Assembly: GCA_029216955.1 (NCBI GenBank) | Contig: JANAVB010010791.1 | Location: 7,111,567 to 7,175,566 of the forward strand | From: Iris pallida | Taxonomy: Eukaryota > Streptophyta > Magnoliopsida > Asparagales > Iridaceae | DNA: 64,000 nucleotides | Direction: 5' to 3' | Shown: positions 1-11,275 of the stretch, piece by piece | Layout: each line of letters starts with the position of its first letter | Numbering within the stretch: position 1 is the first letter of the stretch | Program-made: the position numbers and the translations under genes | The notes under the pieces: model-generated | Told to the model about the DNA's origin: nothing | Databases searched by the model: none | The model's input: only the letters and a program-made list of their open reading frames with translations

Positions 1-261
1 TAGTTAACATTAACTAACTGTCAATTTGCTTAAATGACTATTTTCTCTTTATAAGCTGCCTAAATGCTTTACATAAGACCATTTGGATTGTCTAGAGATA
101 GTTTTTTATTCTTCTTTTGAAATGCAACTAGTCAGATGCAGCCTTAATTCTATATTATTTTTAGACACAAAATTAAGCTGCTGGTTACAATTATGCTACT
201 GAGACAATCTCCTCAAATTTCTTTCAGAACAAAAATAGTTAGAAAGTAAAGATAAAAATGG

Positions 262-348
262 GAGGGGGTCCTGGGGCTAGTGCTAATAGCCCAGGACAGG
301 GACAGTACAGTCATTAATGATTGACCTTATCTCAAACAAAAAAAAAGT
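262..348 (+). mobile_element. 3' end of a tRNA-derived SINE (truncated copy)
   Basis: The segment ends CATTAATGATTGACCTTATC then TCAAAC plus a run of A. The same 3' end is found on the minus strand at 41788-41983, in a copy that still has its tRNA-like head. The 5' head is missing here. It lies in the intron upstream of the first visible exon. Confidence 0.5.
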
Positions 349-1137
349 TAGATAATAAAGAAGTCCTACATTTTTGTACTTTAGTATGGGAATGTCATTC
401 CTTTTCACTCTTTGGCTTAATTTGTTGTAGAGGAATGCAATTCCATATAACAAATTGTATCATCTGGCCTCTTCGTTGAGACTCTTTATAGCCTAGGGGA
501 CTTGGAGGCTTCTTCTGGTTGCATAAGCTTAAAATAAACAACAAAAGGTTGGTCTACCTACTCACCAACTGGCCGCCTAGGTTTTTATGGCTTGTCCCTC
601 TTATGCTCAAGCTACCTTGGTAGGAATTTGGCACCAATATACATGGTTGATGTAAGTTGCAACCGGTCATAAAAACTTTCTTTTATAGGGCTTTCTTATG
701 CTCAACAGCCGATCCCAATTTTATGGGAGAAGGCTTGGTTGATGATGATGATGATCGACCTTGGGTAGTTATATGGAAGATTAATTATATTTTCTAACTG
801 GAAAAACTTGGGGAAGTTTTCTTTTGCTTCAGAGTTAGCCAAGGCGGTTACCGTCTGAGCTCACATTATAATTTGTTTAAAATTTTCTCTATTAAAAATA
901 CCATGAAGTTATGTTTTCTTTTGTATAGAAAGTGTCCAGAAATAAGTTAGGATCAGTACTAAACCACATAAGGTTATTGTTTTTAGTTTCAGAAATTATG
1001 GAACTGTAGTTCTAGCTAACTTGCTTCCCCCTTCACTTGGCCAAGTAATGTGATATTCTTTCATACATATTGTGTAGAAATATTTTCTATTATGTACCGT
1101 TAATTGTTAATTGTCTCGTCTCTAATTCACAATGCAG
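349..1137 (+). other. Intron sequence, nothing recognised
   Basis: AT-rich intron upstream of the first visible methyltransferase exon, ending in a pyrimidine-rich stretch and AG at 1136-1137. No coding frame or clear repeat was recognised. Confidence 0.5.
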
Positions 1138-1425
1138 GCTAGGAAAATGACAACAGAGGGACTGGTGATCTACGTGCAGCAGGGGTAGTTCAAGTTTTGG
1201 ATGTTGGTTGTGGTGTTGCCAGCTTTTCAGCATACCTTCTTCCTTTAGACATTCATACCATGTCTTTTGCTCCTAAGGACGGCCATGAGAATCAGATTCA
1301 GTTTGCTTTGGAGCGGGGAATTGGTGCTATGATTTCTGTTTTGGCCACAAAACAATTACCTTATCCCAAAAGTTCCTTTGAAATGGTTCACTGCTCACGC
1401 TGCCGCGTTGATTGGCATGAAAATG
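1138..1425 (+). CDS. PMT6/7-like: Probable methyltransferase PMT (PMT6/PMT7-like), internal exon with SAM-binding motif I
   Basis: This exon encodes the start of the methyltransferase core of a plant DUF248/Methyltransf_29 protein, the Golgi family thought to methylate pectin (homogalacturonan). Visible motifs are [13 protein letters not shown] (SAM-binding motif I), then [20 protein letters not shown] and HCSRCRVDW, all family hallmarks. The acceptor is AG at 1136-1137 and the donor is GT at 1426-1427; the exon ends one base into a codon, completed by the next exon to give D-G-I-L-L-K-E-V. Oddity: the 5' part reads LGKMTTE in one frame, as the family expects, but the rest is in another frame, so there is an indel near 1157-1160. 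A second AG at 1141-1142 would open the downstream frame. Upstream exons (about 200 residues) lie outside the window. PMT6/7 rather than QUA2/QUA3 is judged from wording of the motifs and is less certain than the family. Confidence 0.85.
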
Positions 1426-1608
1426 GTGATTTCTTATACAATTGTTTCTGTCTGCTGAATGCTGCAGAAGTTTCATTTACAGATTTCGTTGCTCTTTGCC
1501 ATGTATACGAATTTTATTTGATTAACTTGAAGTTCTACCTAGTTCCAAGTTTTGGTGGCTGTTGAAGAATGTCTCATCAAGAATTTCGTTTACATATGCA
1601 ACATCAAC

Positions 1609-1930
1609 CCTAGAAATTTGTAGAAACCATACTGCACCAAAACTCCAGAGTTGTTGTGAGGGCTGAGGGCTAAATATTTGTATTATTCCATCACTATATG
1701 TAGGATAGTAGGCTGATTGTCCATTTTATGGGCTGGGAGCTAGATTCACGCAGCGGTATAATTTAGTCTATAAATCTACTTAGCATGCGCGCCATAGGAG
1801 ATATGAACATGGATTGCTCTGATACCATGTTAGAGTCTCTACTACTGAACCCAAAACTCCAGAGAGTTGTGGTGAGGATTGAGCATTGAATATTTATATT
1901 GCTCTAGCAATTTCTAATCAACAATTATAA
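1609..1930 (-). mobile_element. TRIM-like miniature LTR retroelement remnant
   Basis: Two diverged direct repeats, each with the core CCAAAACTCCAGAG followed by GTTGTGGTGAGG-type sequence, lie about 217 bp apart (about 1634-1690 and 1851-1905). GCTCTGATACCA just before TGTTAGAGTC at about 1829 is the reverse complement of a tRNA-iMet primer-binding site next to an LTR start. This gives a minus-strand element with very short LTRs and no coding capacity. A related copy lies at 31640-31850. Exact ends are uncertain. Confidence 0.55.
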
Positions 1931-1967
1931 GTAATCTAGCCTGGCTGCGGAGTATCATGTTTTTGTG

Positions 1968-1968
<1 letters not shown>

Positions 1969-2002
<34 letters not shown>

Positions 2003-2166
2003 AAGCGGATCAAAGGCCCCGCCCGCGGAGCCCCGTCGAAGCCCCGCCCCCCCTGCACCATCGGATGCGCGGGGCCCGCGTGGGGCCCACCCCGCCCGCG
2101 CGATCCAACGGCTAAGGGAGGGCGGGGCTTCGGCGGGGCTCCGCGGGCGGGGCTCCCGATCCGCTC

Positions 2167-2206
<40 letters not shown>
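1969..2206. repeat. (TA)n microsatellite split by a GC-rich insertion
   Basis: (TA)n runs from about 1969 to 1999 and again from 2169 to 2206. The 168-bp GC-rich foldback element lies between them. Confidence 0.9.
2001..2168. mobile_element. GC-rich foldback MITE inserted in (TA)n (Micron-like context)
   Basis: The left arm begins GGAAGCGGATC and the right arm ends GATCCGCTCCC. The arms are inverted repeats of about 50 bp (AGCCCCG-TCGAAGCCCCGCC against GGCGGGGCTTCGGCGGGGCT). Base composition is extremely GC-rich against an AT-rich intron. It has no coding capacity; open frames through it are a composition artefact. Rice Micron elements are known to sit inside (TA)n in the same way; membership of that family is inference. 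Confidence 0.75.
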
Positions 2207-2211
<5 letters not shown>

Positions 2212-3030
2212 CTTTGTCTCACTCCACATACGGCATCTTATTAGGTGCCATTGAGTTACTAGGGCTCTTTGGCTCATATGAGTAGTTTAGGGCTTACCTT
2301 GTCATTAAAGGCATCATCTTAGGACTTGGAAGTTTAGTCGATAGACAAGGCAATTGAGGTTACTTCTAAGCTTATCTTTGTCATGGATTAAAAGTTTTGC
2401 CTGAATCCTTCATGTCATTCATATATCCCTACAATATGGCACGTGCAAATAGATTCATATTTCATATCCATGTTGGACGCCATGATGGACATTAATTTTC
2501 AAATATTTTGTCAATGCTAGTATTTTTACCTCTTGATGCTTCTTAGACGAATGCATTCTTGACATGTTTTTGACTATTTTCTCATAAAACTTTCACATAT
2601 TTAGATACGATCCTCCCCTTTTAAAATTAAAAACTATAATTTCAATGAATAAGATAGCACAATTACAGTTCAGACAATACTCATGTAATTTATATAAGAA
2701 TATATGTAAATTTTTGGATTAACAATACGCCCATAGCTGAGGCGTGCTATCTATGTGAAGTTGCTTACATTTAAGTATGATATTCAAATTAACTACCTAA
2801 TGACATGTTTGTTAAACATGATATTCACAAAAGTTGTTTTAGTTAGTTCTCTTTCAGTTATGTACTAGTCATTAGTCTACTATCTGTATTTCCATGTCAT
2901 TCGTCGGCATTTTGTGAGAATTCTGTATGTAAGCTCTGGTCCACATTCATTCTCCTCACAATACTTAATACTTCTTTTACATTATATGGAGATAGACAAG
3001 CATGATTCATTGAAAGGATTCAAACAGCCT
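2207..3030. other. Intron sequence, nothing recognised
   Basis: AT-rich intron DNA without a recognisable gene, LTR or terminal inverted repeat. Confidence 0.4.
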
Positions 3031-3072
3031 GACCCCAAAAGTTTGGGATAAAGGCTTTTTTGCTGTTGTATG
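3031..3072 (+). mobile_element. RTE-type LINE 3' terminus (fragment)
   Basis: GACCCCAAAAGTTTGGGATA followed by AAGGCTTTTTTGCTGTTGTA is the characteristic 3' end of plant RTE LINEs, which end in a TTG repeat. No coding part is attached. Confidence 0.6.
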
Positions 3073-4156
3073 GCCACAGACAAGCATGCTTCATATTTGT
3101 TAAGATATATATTTTGAGACTTGTCGATACATTTGGTTGCCATACTTAATCTCTCTTTCACACTAATTACTGCATCATTTGCACTTAAACTGATGTCGTG
3201 ATTTATGTGATTTATGTTAGTTACGGTGCTTCTAGGCTTCATTCATCCATCACATGCAACAAAAGTTTTACCTATGATCTGAAAATAAACTGTGTTTTCT
3301 TTATTACTTTCCTAGTTGAGACGTTTTTTTTTATTCTTAGGGTGCTTATTGAAGCAATTTTTCATAGTTGACAGATTCACATATCTAGTTAAGTGCAACA
3401 ATTTTGAGAAATAAACAGAGATTTGACCCACAGATGTAACTTGACTCTTTCAGTTCAGTTGTTCTTGATTGATCACATTGTTTTCTGTGTTCCATCATAG
3501 TACTATGTTGTTGTACCGTTATTAAGTTTTTCTGTCATTGTGGCAGTGAAACCATGCTTAACTTAATTCTTGTTTAGCTTTTTAATGAGATTAATTTTCA
3601 CTCAAATCTGGTTCTGTACATTTTCCAGCATATGTAATTAGTTCACTTGTGCATCCCATTTCCTGTTCTCATGTTTATTCTGATTTAAATCAAGTGCCAA
3701 GATCATTGCTAGAAGGCCAAGTTCATGAGCTAGAGTATGATTTTCGCTGTATTTTTCTTGGCAAACCACATATTATACCATCATTCCACGGTTTGCAGTG
3801 TCAGCCTATTGGCCAAAATCAATTCCAAATCCGCATCTGTCGAAACCATTATCATAGGAAGGGTCTGGAAGTGATACCTTAAGGGATACTGCAAACACTG
3901 CGTCATTCTCTGTCAGTTTCCTTAATCAACTCATTCATCAAATCTGATTGATGGCTGGCTACAGTAATACTACTAACCTATTAGGCTAAAGATTTTTGGT
4001 ATATTTGTATTAAATTCCTTCTACTTTCACCACTTCTTCAATTACTATACACGTTTTTATGTGACTCTTTGCTACATTGAATTATTTTTTTCATTTTGAC
4101 ACCCAAAAACCGTCAATGGAAAAATGCAAAATTACCTAATTGACATTGTCTTTGTA
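3073..4156. other. Intron sequence, nothing recognised
   Basis: No feature with support was seen. Short open frames here lack homologous motifs and have intron-like composition. Confidence 0.4.
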
Positions 4157-4475
4157 ATCCTTTTATTGTGCAACTACCCGTCTCCACCTCCAAACTCCCA
4201 TCCCTCCACCTCCCTCCTCCAACTCTACCTTCTCCACCTCCTCCACCTTCACCCCTCTTCTAGCACCTTATCCTCCACCTTTTGCTTCCTTGTCCTCTAC
4301 CATCCCATTCTCCTTCACCTCTTCCACCACTACATCTGCTCCTCTTCCGCCTTCTTCACCTCTATGCTTCCACCAGTATGTCTCCTTCATTTCCACCTCC
4401 TCTTCCACGTAATCTACCTTCTCTACCGCTCTTCCATCATCATTATCTTCTATCCTAGCATCTTCTCCACCCTCT
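4157..4475. repeat. Pyrimidine-rich CTCCACC tract
   Basis: About 300 bp of C/T-rich, degenerate CTCCACCTCC-type repeats on the + strand (purine-rich on the other). It is a low-complexity tract, and the Pro/Leu/His-rich open frame through it is not a credible gene. Confidence 0.7.
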
Positions 4476-4689
4476 ACAAAGATGCCGGCGTGGTGCCAAT
4501 GAGCGTTTTGACGGCACCGAGAAAGGTGTCAGGGGGTGAGGAGGGGGGATTGTAGGTTGTGATATTTGAATAAGATTGTGGTCATTATTAGATAGAAGAT
4601 GGAAGAAGAAGGGAAGGGGTGGAATTATTTTTCTTTAGGAATAAAATAGTCCTAAATTAGTCACATGTTTTGTGCTAACTGGTAAGTTT

Positions 4690-4888
4690 GACAGTTTACT
4701 GAGGGACGGTATTTCAATCACATAAATCTTTAGGGTAGCAAAATGAATATAAATTAGTATGGAGAATAAGTTGCAAAAAGTGGTGAATATTGAAGGTCTT
4801 TAAAATTAAATGCCAATAAGCCATATTTTCTCTATTTTCCAGTTTGATATTCTGGGAGATGAGTGCACTGTTCAACTTTTATTTGCGG

Positions 4889-4955
<67 letters not shown>

Positions 4956-5035
4956 CGGGTACTATATGGAGCTGCTAAATTATATAATGTTTCTTATATA
5001 TTTTATATAATGTTTCTTATATATATATATATATA

Positions 5036-5101
<66 letters not shown>

Positions 5102-5350
5102 AAACATTATATATATGGAGCTGCTAAATTATATATATGGAGCTGCTAAATTTGACAGTTTACTGAGGGACGGTATTTCAATCACATAAATCTTTAGGGT
5201 AGCAAAATGAATATAATTAGTATGGAGAATAAGTTGCAAAAAGTGGTGAATATTGAAGGTCTTTAAAATTAAATGCCAATAAGCCATATTTTCTCTATTT
5301 TCCAGTTTGATATTCTGGGAGATGAGTGCACTGTTCAACTTTATTTGCGG

Positions 5351-5414
<64 letters not shown>

Positions 5415-5450
5415 GGGTACTATATGGAGCTGCTAAATTATATAATGTTT

Positions 5451-5515
<65 letters not shown>

Positions 5516-5520
5516 GGGTA
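4690..5520. repeat. 464-bp tandem duplication carrying (TA)n arrays
   Basis: The block starting GACAGTTTACTGAGGGACGG at 4690 is repeated nearly identically from 5154. It includes AGTTTGATATTCTGGGAGAT and the phrase TTGCGGGTACTATA before each TA array. TA arrays occupy about 4892-4953, 5018-5099, 5355-5411 and 5456-5512. The units differ mainly in TA length, so the duplication looks recent. Confidence 0.85.
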
Positions 5521-6151
5521 CTATCCAATTTTGTATATGGTAATATATACTGAAACTTTAAATGTGCGTTGCTATGCTCATTATGATTGAAAAAGATACA
5601 TACTGATAGTATGGTGGAATAACAAGGATATATGATAATAAAAAGTATCAGATCTGGGAAATGAATTACCACAAGTTGATGTTTCTGAAAAAGAGAAACT
5701 ATAGACACACACACATGCACGTAGACACACTTGACATTGGTGTCATCAAGGTCTCTCATGTACTTGAGAAAGCTATTCTGATAGCATATATATGACTATC
5801 ATATATATGTGGTCTAATGATTTTGTTCCATGAATTTCTTAACAGCTTAGAAATAAAATTTATGTTAATGGTTTATGGACCATGTCTGAGAGAGAGGACA
5901 AGTTCTGAAGGGTATTTAGAAATTATTCCAAAGTATGTGTGCAGGAATGATGTTGACCGTGATCTCTTCTTTGTTGGAAAGAGGAGGTTGGTCCATATTT
6001 ATCAGGTGGCTATGTCGGGATCCATAACTCATGACCCTAGTCAGCGAGGAAGACCTTCGATTCCTAAACTTCAGTGGAAACTCTATAACTAAAAAAGACG
6101 TGATGCTAATACAAAGCTCAACACGTTACCTTAGAATTACATCACATCGTT

Positions 6152-6365
6152 GGTACCGACAATTTCTAGCGTGGGTGATAAATATATGAGTTGAGTTATC
6201 AAAGAAAACACAATGACATAAGGTACCAACAATTTTTAGCCAGTGGGTGATAAATATATGAAGCTGAGTTATCAAAGAAGACACAATGACATAAGGTACC
6301 AACAATTTTTAGCCAGTGGGTGATAAATATATGAAGTTGAGTTATCAGAGAAGACACAATGACAT
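6152..6365. repeat. Three tandem copies of a 70-73 bp unit
   Basis: Copies start at 6152, 6222 and 6295 with GGTACCAACAATTTTTAGCC-type sequence and share GGGTGATAAATATATGAAG. The second and third are almost identical. Confidence 0.85.
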
Positions 6366-6428
6366 TACGCATGAATATTTTTATTATTTCCAAGACCATC
6401 AATCATAGAAATCTTAAGCATATGCAGT

Positions 6429-6669
6429 GATATATTTCTAATGTACTTGTACTAAGAAATGGAAATAATACACTACTTATCTTTGATGTTCCTGATGCAT
6501 GTAAAATTGATATACGTACTTATAAATGGGCTTAACCACCACTACTTCTGATATATTCTAATGTACTTGTACTAAGAAATGGAAGTAATACACTACTTAT
6601 CTTTGATGTTCCGGATGCATGTAAAATAGATATACCTACATATAAATGGGCTTAACCACCACTAATTCT
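6429..6669. repeat. Two tandem copies of a ~120 bp unit
   Basis: The units begin GATATATTTCTAATGTAC (6429) and GATATATTCTAATGTAC (6550). Both end in ATAAATGGGCTTAACCACCA plus CTA. They differ at only a few positions. Confidence 0.85.
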
Positions 6670-7844
6670 GTTTAGGTTTTGGGTGGCTTGTGCTCAAAGT
6701 AGGCCTACAAATGGCAAATAGAACTTAAAAACAGATTGATGAGATCCTATTGGCTATTTTCGATGTTTTGTATAGGATAATTCCTATTGTTGCTAGAAGT
6801 AGTAACAGACCGTATCCAATTTGAAAATTGTTCACTCATTAGGATATTTTCCAACTTGGGACTTCAATTGTAATCCAGCTGAGAAACATATTTGGAGTCC
6901 CATTATGCTACAACCAGCAACATGCATTGAAATTGGTTATAGATACGTGTGTGGAGTCGACCGGAAGTGCAATAGTATTATCACTCCTAATTAGCTAAGA
7001 AGAGTTGCACATCTATAAATAGACATAATATTCTATGCAAGACATGGATGAGCAACTTCTTATATTTAAAGGACATACTACATGTACGAAGCTAAAGCAC
7101 ATAAGCACAAGTTCAGATCAATAAAGTAGCTAAAATACAAAAGTAGTGCCGGCGATAATAGAACATTGATTTGCGACCACTTCAACGATGACAAGTGTAG
7201 AGAATGGTTATGGTAGTATTATGTTGTTCTTTCTTGGAAGGATTGGAGAATATATAGGTGGAGAAGAGATGGAAGGTTTAATGATTGTTGGTAATGTGGT
7301 GTATAGCTTGAGAATTTGAGCAACTTTGTGCGAAAGTGCGTGATTACAGGTTAAATGGTAAATATGTAGTATAGCTTGGGAGTATGAGCTATTATGTAGG
7401 ATTTTTTGACTGCCTGAAGGATGATAAGTGTCGAGTGTTTTCAATTCTGTCTACTGGACGATTCCATAATTCAAATGTAAAATCTTGCCCAGTAACATAT
7501 GTAACTACAAACCTTCTAAAATATTTGAGCTATATATAATATTGCTTTTGGAAATAAAATGATATTATTTCATTCCTTAATGAGGTCAGTTTGTTTGAGT
7601 CGACATGGGTTGTTTCTTGAGCCAATTCGTTTGTGGGAAAAGAGAACATCTCTTTTAGTATCATTCTTAGATTTATCTTTTGTCGCATATAATGTTGTTT
7701 TGAGAAATGAAAAGCTACATCTCATCTCCCACTCTTCATGAATTTGATGTTTCTGGTTAACATCCTTATGCATTTCTTGATCCAGTTAGCTAATTTCAGA
7801 AAAGAAAATATCTTTCAGTCTTTGCTCACATGATCTTTCTTCAG
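6670..7844. other. Intron sequence, nothing recognised
   Basis: AT-rich intron ending at the acceptor AG 7843-7844. No supported feature. Confidence 0.4.
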
Positions 7845-8225
7845 ATGGCATATTGCTTAAAGAAGTCGATCGCGTTTTGCGGCCTAACGGGTACTTTGTG
7901 TATTCTGCTCCACCTGCTTATAAAAAAGAGAAGAATTATCCAATCATTTGGGAGAAGTTGATAAACATTACTACAGCAATGTGCTGGAAACTCATTGCTC
8001 AGCAGGTGCAAACTGCTATCTGGTTGAAACAGGAAAATGACACATGTCGTCTGCAAAATAAGGAGCAGAATCTCTTGACTATTTGTGAAGATACGGATGA
8101 TAAAATTCCTTCATGGAAGGCCAATTTAAGTAACTGTGTGAAGTTGAGTAGTGTGCAAAATAATCAGAAGCTCCCACCTAGACCTGATCGTCTCTCAGTG
8201 TATTCAGGAAGTCTTGAAAAATTAG
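7845..8225 (+). CDS. PMT6/7-like: Probable methyltransferase PMT (PMT6/PMT7-like), second visible exon
   Basis: The exon starts after AG at 7843-7844 and ends before GT at 8226-8227. It is 381 nt: two bases completing Asp, 126 codons, then one base of a split Gly codon. It reads GILLKEVDRVLRPNGYFVY, then SAPPAYKKEKNYPIIWEKL, MCWKLIAQQVQTAIWLKQ, and ends RPDRLSVYSGSLEKL. The L-R-P-G/N-G-Y-F-V-S/Y-x-P-P block is the classic motif following the SAM-binding fold in this family. The frame is open throughout with no stops, unlike the surrounding intron. Reading through the donor would add non-homologous residues, so the splice site is well supported. Confidence 0.92.
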
Positions 8226-8682
8226 GTCAGCCATTTAATTATCATCTAACTCTGTACTCTTCTCAATTATGCCCATCAGTTTTGGTTTTTAGTTTTCACT
8301 ATTCTAGCAATGTTTATTTAATTCTAGCAGAAGTTTCAGTTGCTTTGGGTTTGTTGAGGTTTCAGTTGCTTCATCTATATTCAGAACCTTCTTCAATAAA
8401 GTTGTTTAAGAACCATAAGTAATTCTATTTTGGAAATTGTTCCCGTCAAACTCCTGAGAAGTGTCATTGAAGTCTTTAACTTATGTAAACTAGTCTCTCC
8501 CAAATATGCATTTCCAAAAAGCTTCAGGTGATAATGTTGGAAGCCTGTCCGTAACAATTTATTTATCAAGTTTAAATGTACCATTTAAGTGAAATGCCAT
8601 GTCCTATATGTGTCAGATTAAAATGGTTTCGGGCATGAGTGTCCTCAAACATGTTCTTCAACCTATTCTTGGCTGTTTGGAG

Positions 8683-9313
8683 CTATGTTGTTCTGGATGC
8701 TATGCCAGGTGAGGCGAGGCAACAGGCCTCTCGCCTAGGTGCCACCTAGGCGACGCATTGGAACTTTGATACAATGTTCTAAAAAGCGCTAGGCGGACTC
8801 GGTGCGGCGGAGGTCCGCCTAGCGCCTAGCCCGCCTAGGCGGCCGCCTAGAATATTTTTTTTTTAAAATTTTTGAAATTTTGAATTTTGAAATTTGAAAT
8901 TTGAAATTTCAATGTTCTAAAATCCAAATACTATCTTAAAACCCAAACAAATATCCAAAATACAACTAAGAATAAACAAAATAAAAAAAATAAAAAAAAA
9001 TCAAAAAATTCAAAAAATCCGCCGCCTAGGGGTGCCTAGGGCCCGCCTAGCCGCCTAGCCCACCGCCTAGGGGGTTTTCGGTGCGGTGGACGGGCGCCTA
9101 GCGCCTAGGCGGGCGCCTAGGCCGATTTTTAGAACACTGCTTTGATACATCACTACTGCGCATATAGATATATGACCCTAGGCGACCGCTAAGACACCCT
9201 AGGCAACCGTCTAGGCGCACCTAGATGACCATCGCCACAACCATGGAAAAATTATACAGGTCGAGGCGGTAGGTTTTTACCTGCACACCTAGGCGTCGCC
9301 TGTGACAACATAG
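8683..9313. mobile_element. hAT-type MITE, family A (TIR CTATGTTGT), carrying a nested MITE
   Basis: The element begins CTATGTTGTT and ends GACAACATAG. It is flanked by a perfect 8-bp target-site duplication GTTTGGAG (8675-8682 and 9314-9321), the length typical of hAT. Subterminal regions are rich in GCCTAGGCG motifs. It has no coding capacity. A second MITE of a different TIR family is inserted inside. Other copies of this family are at 25191-26658 and 28653-29036. Confidence 0.88.
8772..9139. mobile_element. hAT-type MITE, family B (TIR CAGTGTTCTAAAAA), nested in family A
   Basis: The ends are CAATGTTCTAAAAA and TTTTTAGAACACTG. A perfect 8-bp duplication CTTTGATA lies at 8764-8771 and 9140-9147. 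The inverted arms are dense in CCGCCTAGGCG motifs and the core is A/T-rich. It is a non-coding foldback element. A second copy is at 32477-32906. Confidence 0.9.
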
Positions 9314-9502
9314 GTTTGGAGAACAATCTCATGAATGTGTATCTAAAGGGGTATAGGTATCTTGATAATATATTTTTATTTATTTTGTACTCCTAATGAA
9401 AATTTTGTTCAGACTTGCATAATCATAACTATAGTTTTATTTATTTATGACACCAAATAGAAGTTCTGTTTGTGCATGAAAGTGGTATACTATGGGCATG
9501 CA

Positions 9503-11275
9503 TGTCATGTCCCGATTCGACGAATTGTTCGTTCTCGCATCGATTTATGTCGAATCGATCGTCCTCGCCAGGGCGTGATGTCATACAAGTCTAGAATGCA
9601 TTTGGAAAAGACAAAACGTGCATTTGATAATTCTTTTGAACAAGTTGAAATTCTCAAATCGCAGAGACAATATAGGAAGAAAATAGCTTTTCATTAATAG
9701 CTTACAACGAAGTGCAAGGTTGTATTTACATTGGATATACCATTGCGGCTACATTTATTGAAATAGCAAAACATTTGACAAACTGTCATAAAATAATACT
9801 TGTCGTTCCATACATTTATACCCTTTTATACATTAAAAGCATTCGAGATGAATCAGCTTAAAAATACTTCAAAATCGGAAGAACTTTAAAATGCCTTCCC
9901 GAACTTTAGCTTTAGCCTAGTATCGTGCATCCTCAAACGTTCTTGCCACCTATGGAGTTGGGGATTAATAGAGACTTGGGAAAGCACTAGTGAGCAGGAC
10001 GAACCCACTCGTCTAAACTGATACCCCTTATTAAGGAAAGCATGCATTCAAAGTTGTCTTGCTATTTCAGAACTAGATGAATTACAGTTCATATCGATGA
10101 CATACTTGAAACAGTAAAACATAACATTTATATCATTTCTTACCATGGTCGTGTCCGTCCTTGCATAAAAACAGAGATAATACTTACCACCTGTATAAGA
10201 CAATAGGTGAGCATGCTATCTGTTTTATATGCGGTCATTAGTGTTATCGACACCATGGAGGACTATTACTTAACATTTACGACGCACCCTATCAGTCCGA
10301 GTTGTAAACCCAACTGGAGGTCCCGCAAATTTCTCGTGCTGAAGCACGATTTATAATTTTTCCCTAGGTCGATTTAGTTTCGGTGCTACAGATACCATTT
10401 CGAGAAAAAGTTAAACCTTGTACATAAGTTGTCCATGATCATGCGAATACGTGAACAATTTATCACTTGAAACATATGCATGATACGAAATAGAATTAAG
10501 CACTATTATCTATGTACTCATGCAACAGTTTATTTTCATCGAAGCTGTATGTTCTGATTTGGCTACCTGTAGGCACCAAACATCCCGAGGCACCATGCCA
10601 CAACTGGCGTTTCATTATTCTATTTTCTACTAATAGTTTATCGGTTTATTGAACCTTAACTTCTCGTTTCGAGTGCGGAACTTATAACTTTAGGGTTTTA
10701 AGTAGTTTCGTGGTTTTTGAACCTTAACAACTCGCTTCGAGTGTGAAGCTCGTCATTTTAAGTTTAGAGCATAACTACTCTTACATAGCTACAATTATTC
10801 TATATTCTATATCTTAGTGGCACAACATACGTTTAACTGGGCAAGCGTCGATTTAAACGTGTCTGAGGCAACAAGAATTTCATTTACGGGAATGAGTAGA
10901 AAAGAAGGGTCTGAACCACCCACTAACTAGAGCCTAGAGTAGGAGATCGCTTCACAATGATCAAGCATCAGTTACACGAGATTCTGCAATGGCACCAACA
11001 TCGTATTAGAATTCTTCTTAAATCTTTTGTCCATCATCGTAAAAGAAGGGTTGAAGGGACTCTTATATAGAGCTCACTCGTCGAGACGCAGTCAGCTCAT
11101 CTTGGACATATTCCAACAGAAGCCGACCCATTAGTTGGAACAATTTTCATATCATTCGTCCAAATCGATTTGTTTGATGTCGCAAATGGTTTTCCATATA
11201 CTAAGCTCCCGACTGAGTCAGACTATCCACGAGCCCATTACATAGTGCGTCATCTGGCGGCAGTAGGGTACTACG
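9503..11275 (-). repeat. 3' LTR (left) of the outer Gypsy element
   Basis: About 1.77 kb, starting TGTCATGTCCCGATTCGACG, and ending near GGGTACTACG. It aligns by eye along its length with 24120-27489 apart from the hAT insertion in the latter. Many substitutions indicate an old insertion. Confidence 0.85.

Noticed and set aside
1955..2285. Open frames with (IY)n termini and a Pro/Arg/Ala-rich middle on both strands
   Set aside because: These come from (TA)n plus the GC-rich foldback MITE, open in several frames at once.
4124..4555. 143-codon frame rich in Ser/Leu/Pro/His
   Set aside because: It is a C/T-rich low-complexity tract with no homologous motif.
5817..6092. 91-codon frame in the first intron (MILFHEFLNSLEIK...)
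   Set aside because: No recognised domain, no splice signals fitting the methyltransferase phase, and family members have no matching segment between the flanking exons.
6152..6669. CRISPR-like regular repeats
   Set aside because: Repeats are head-to-tail without unique spacers and in a plant intron.
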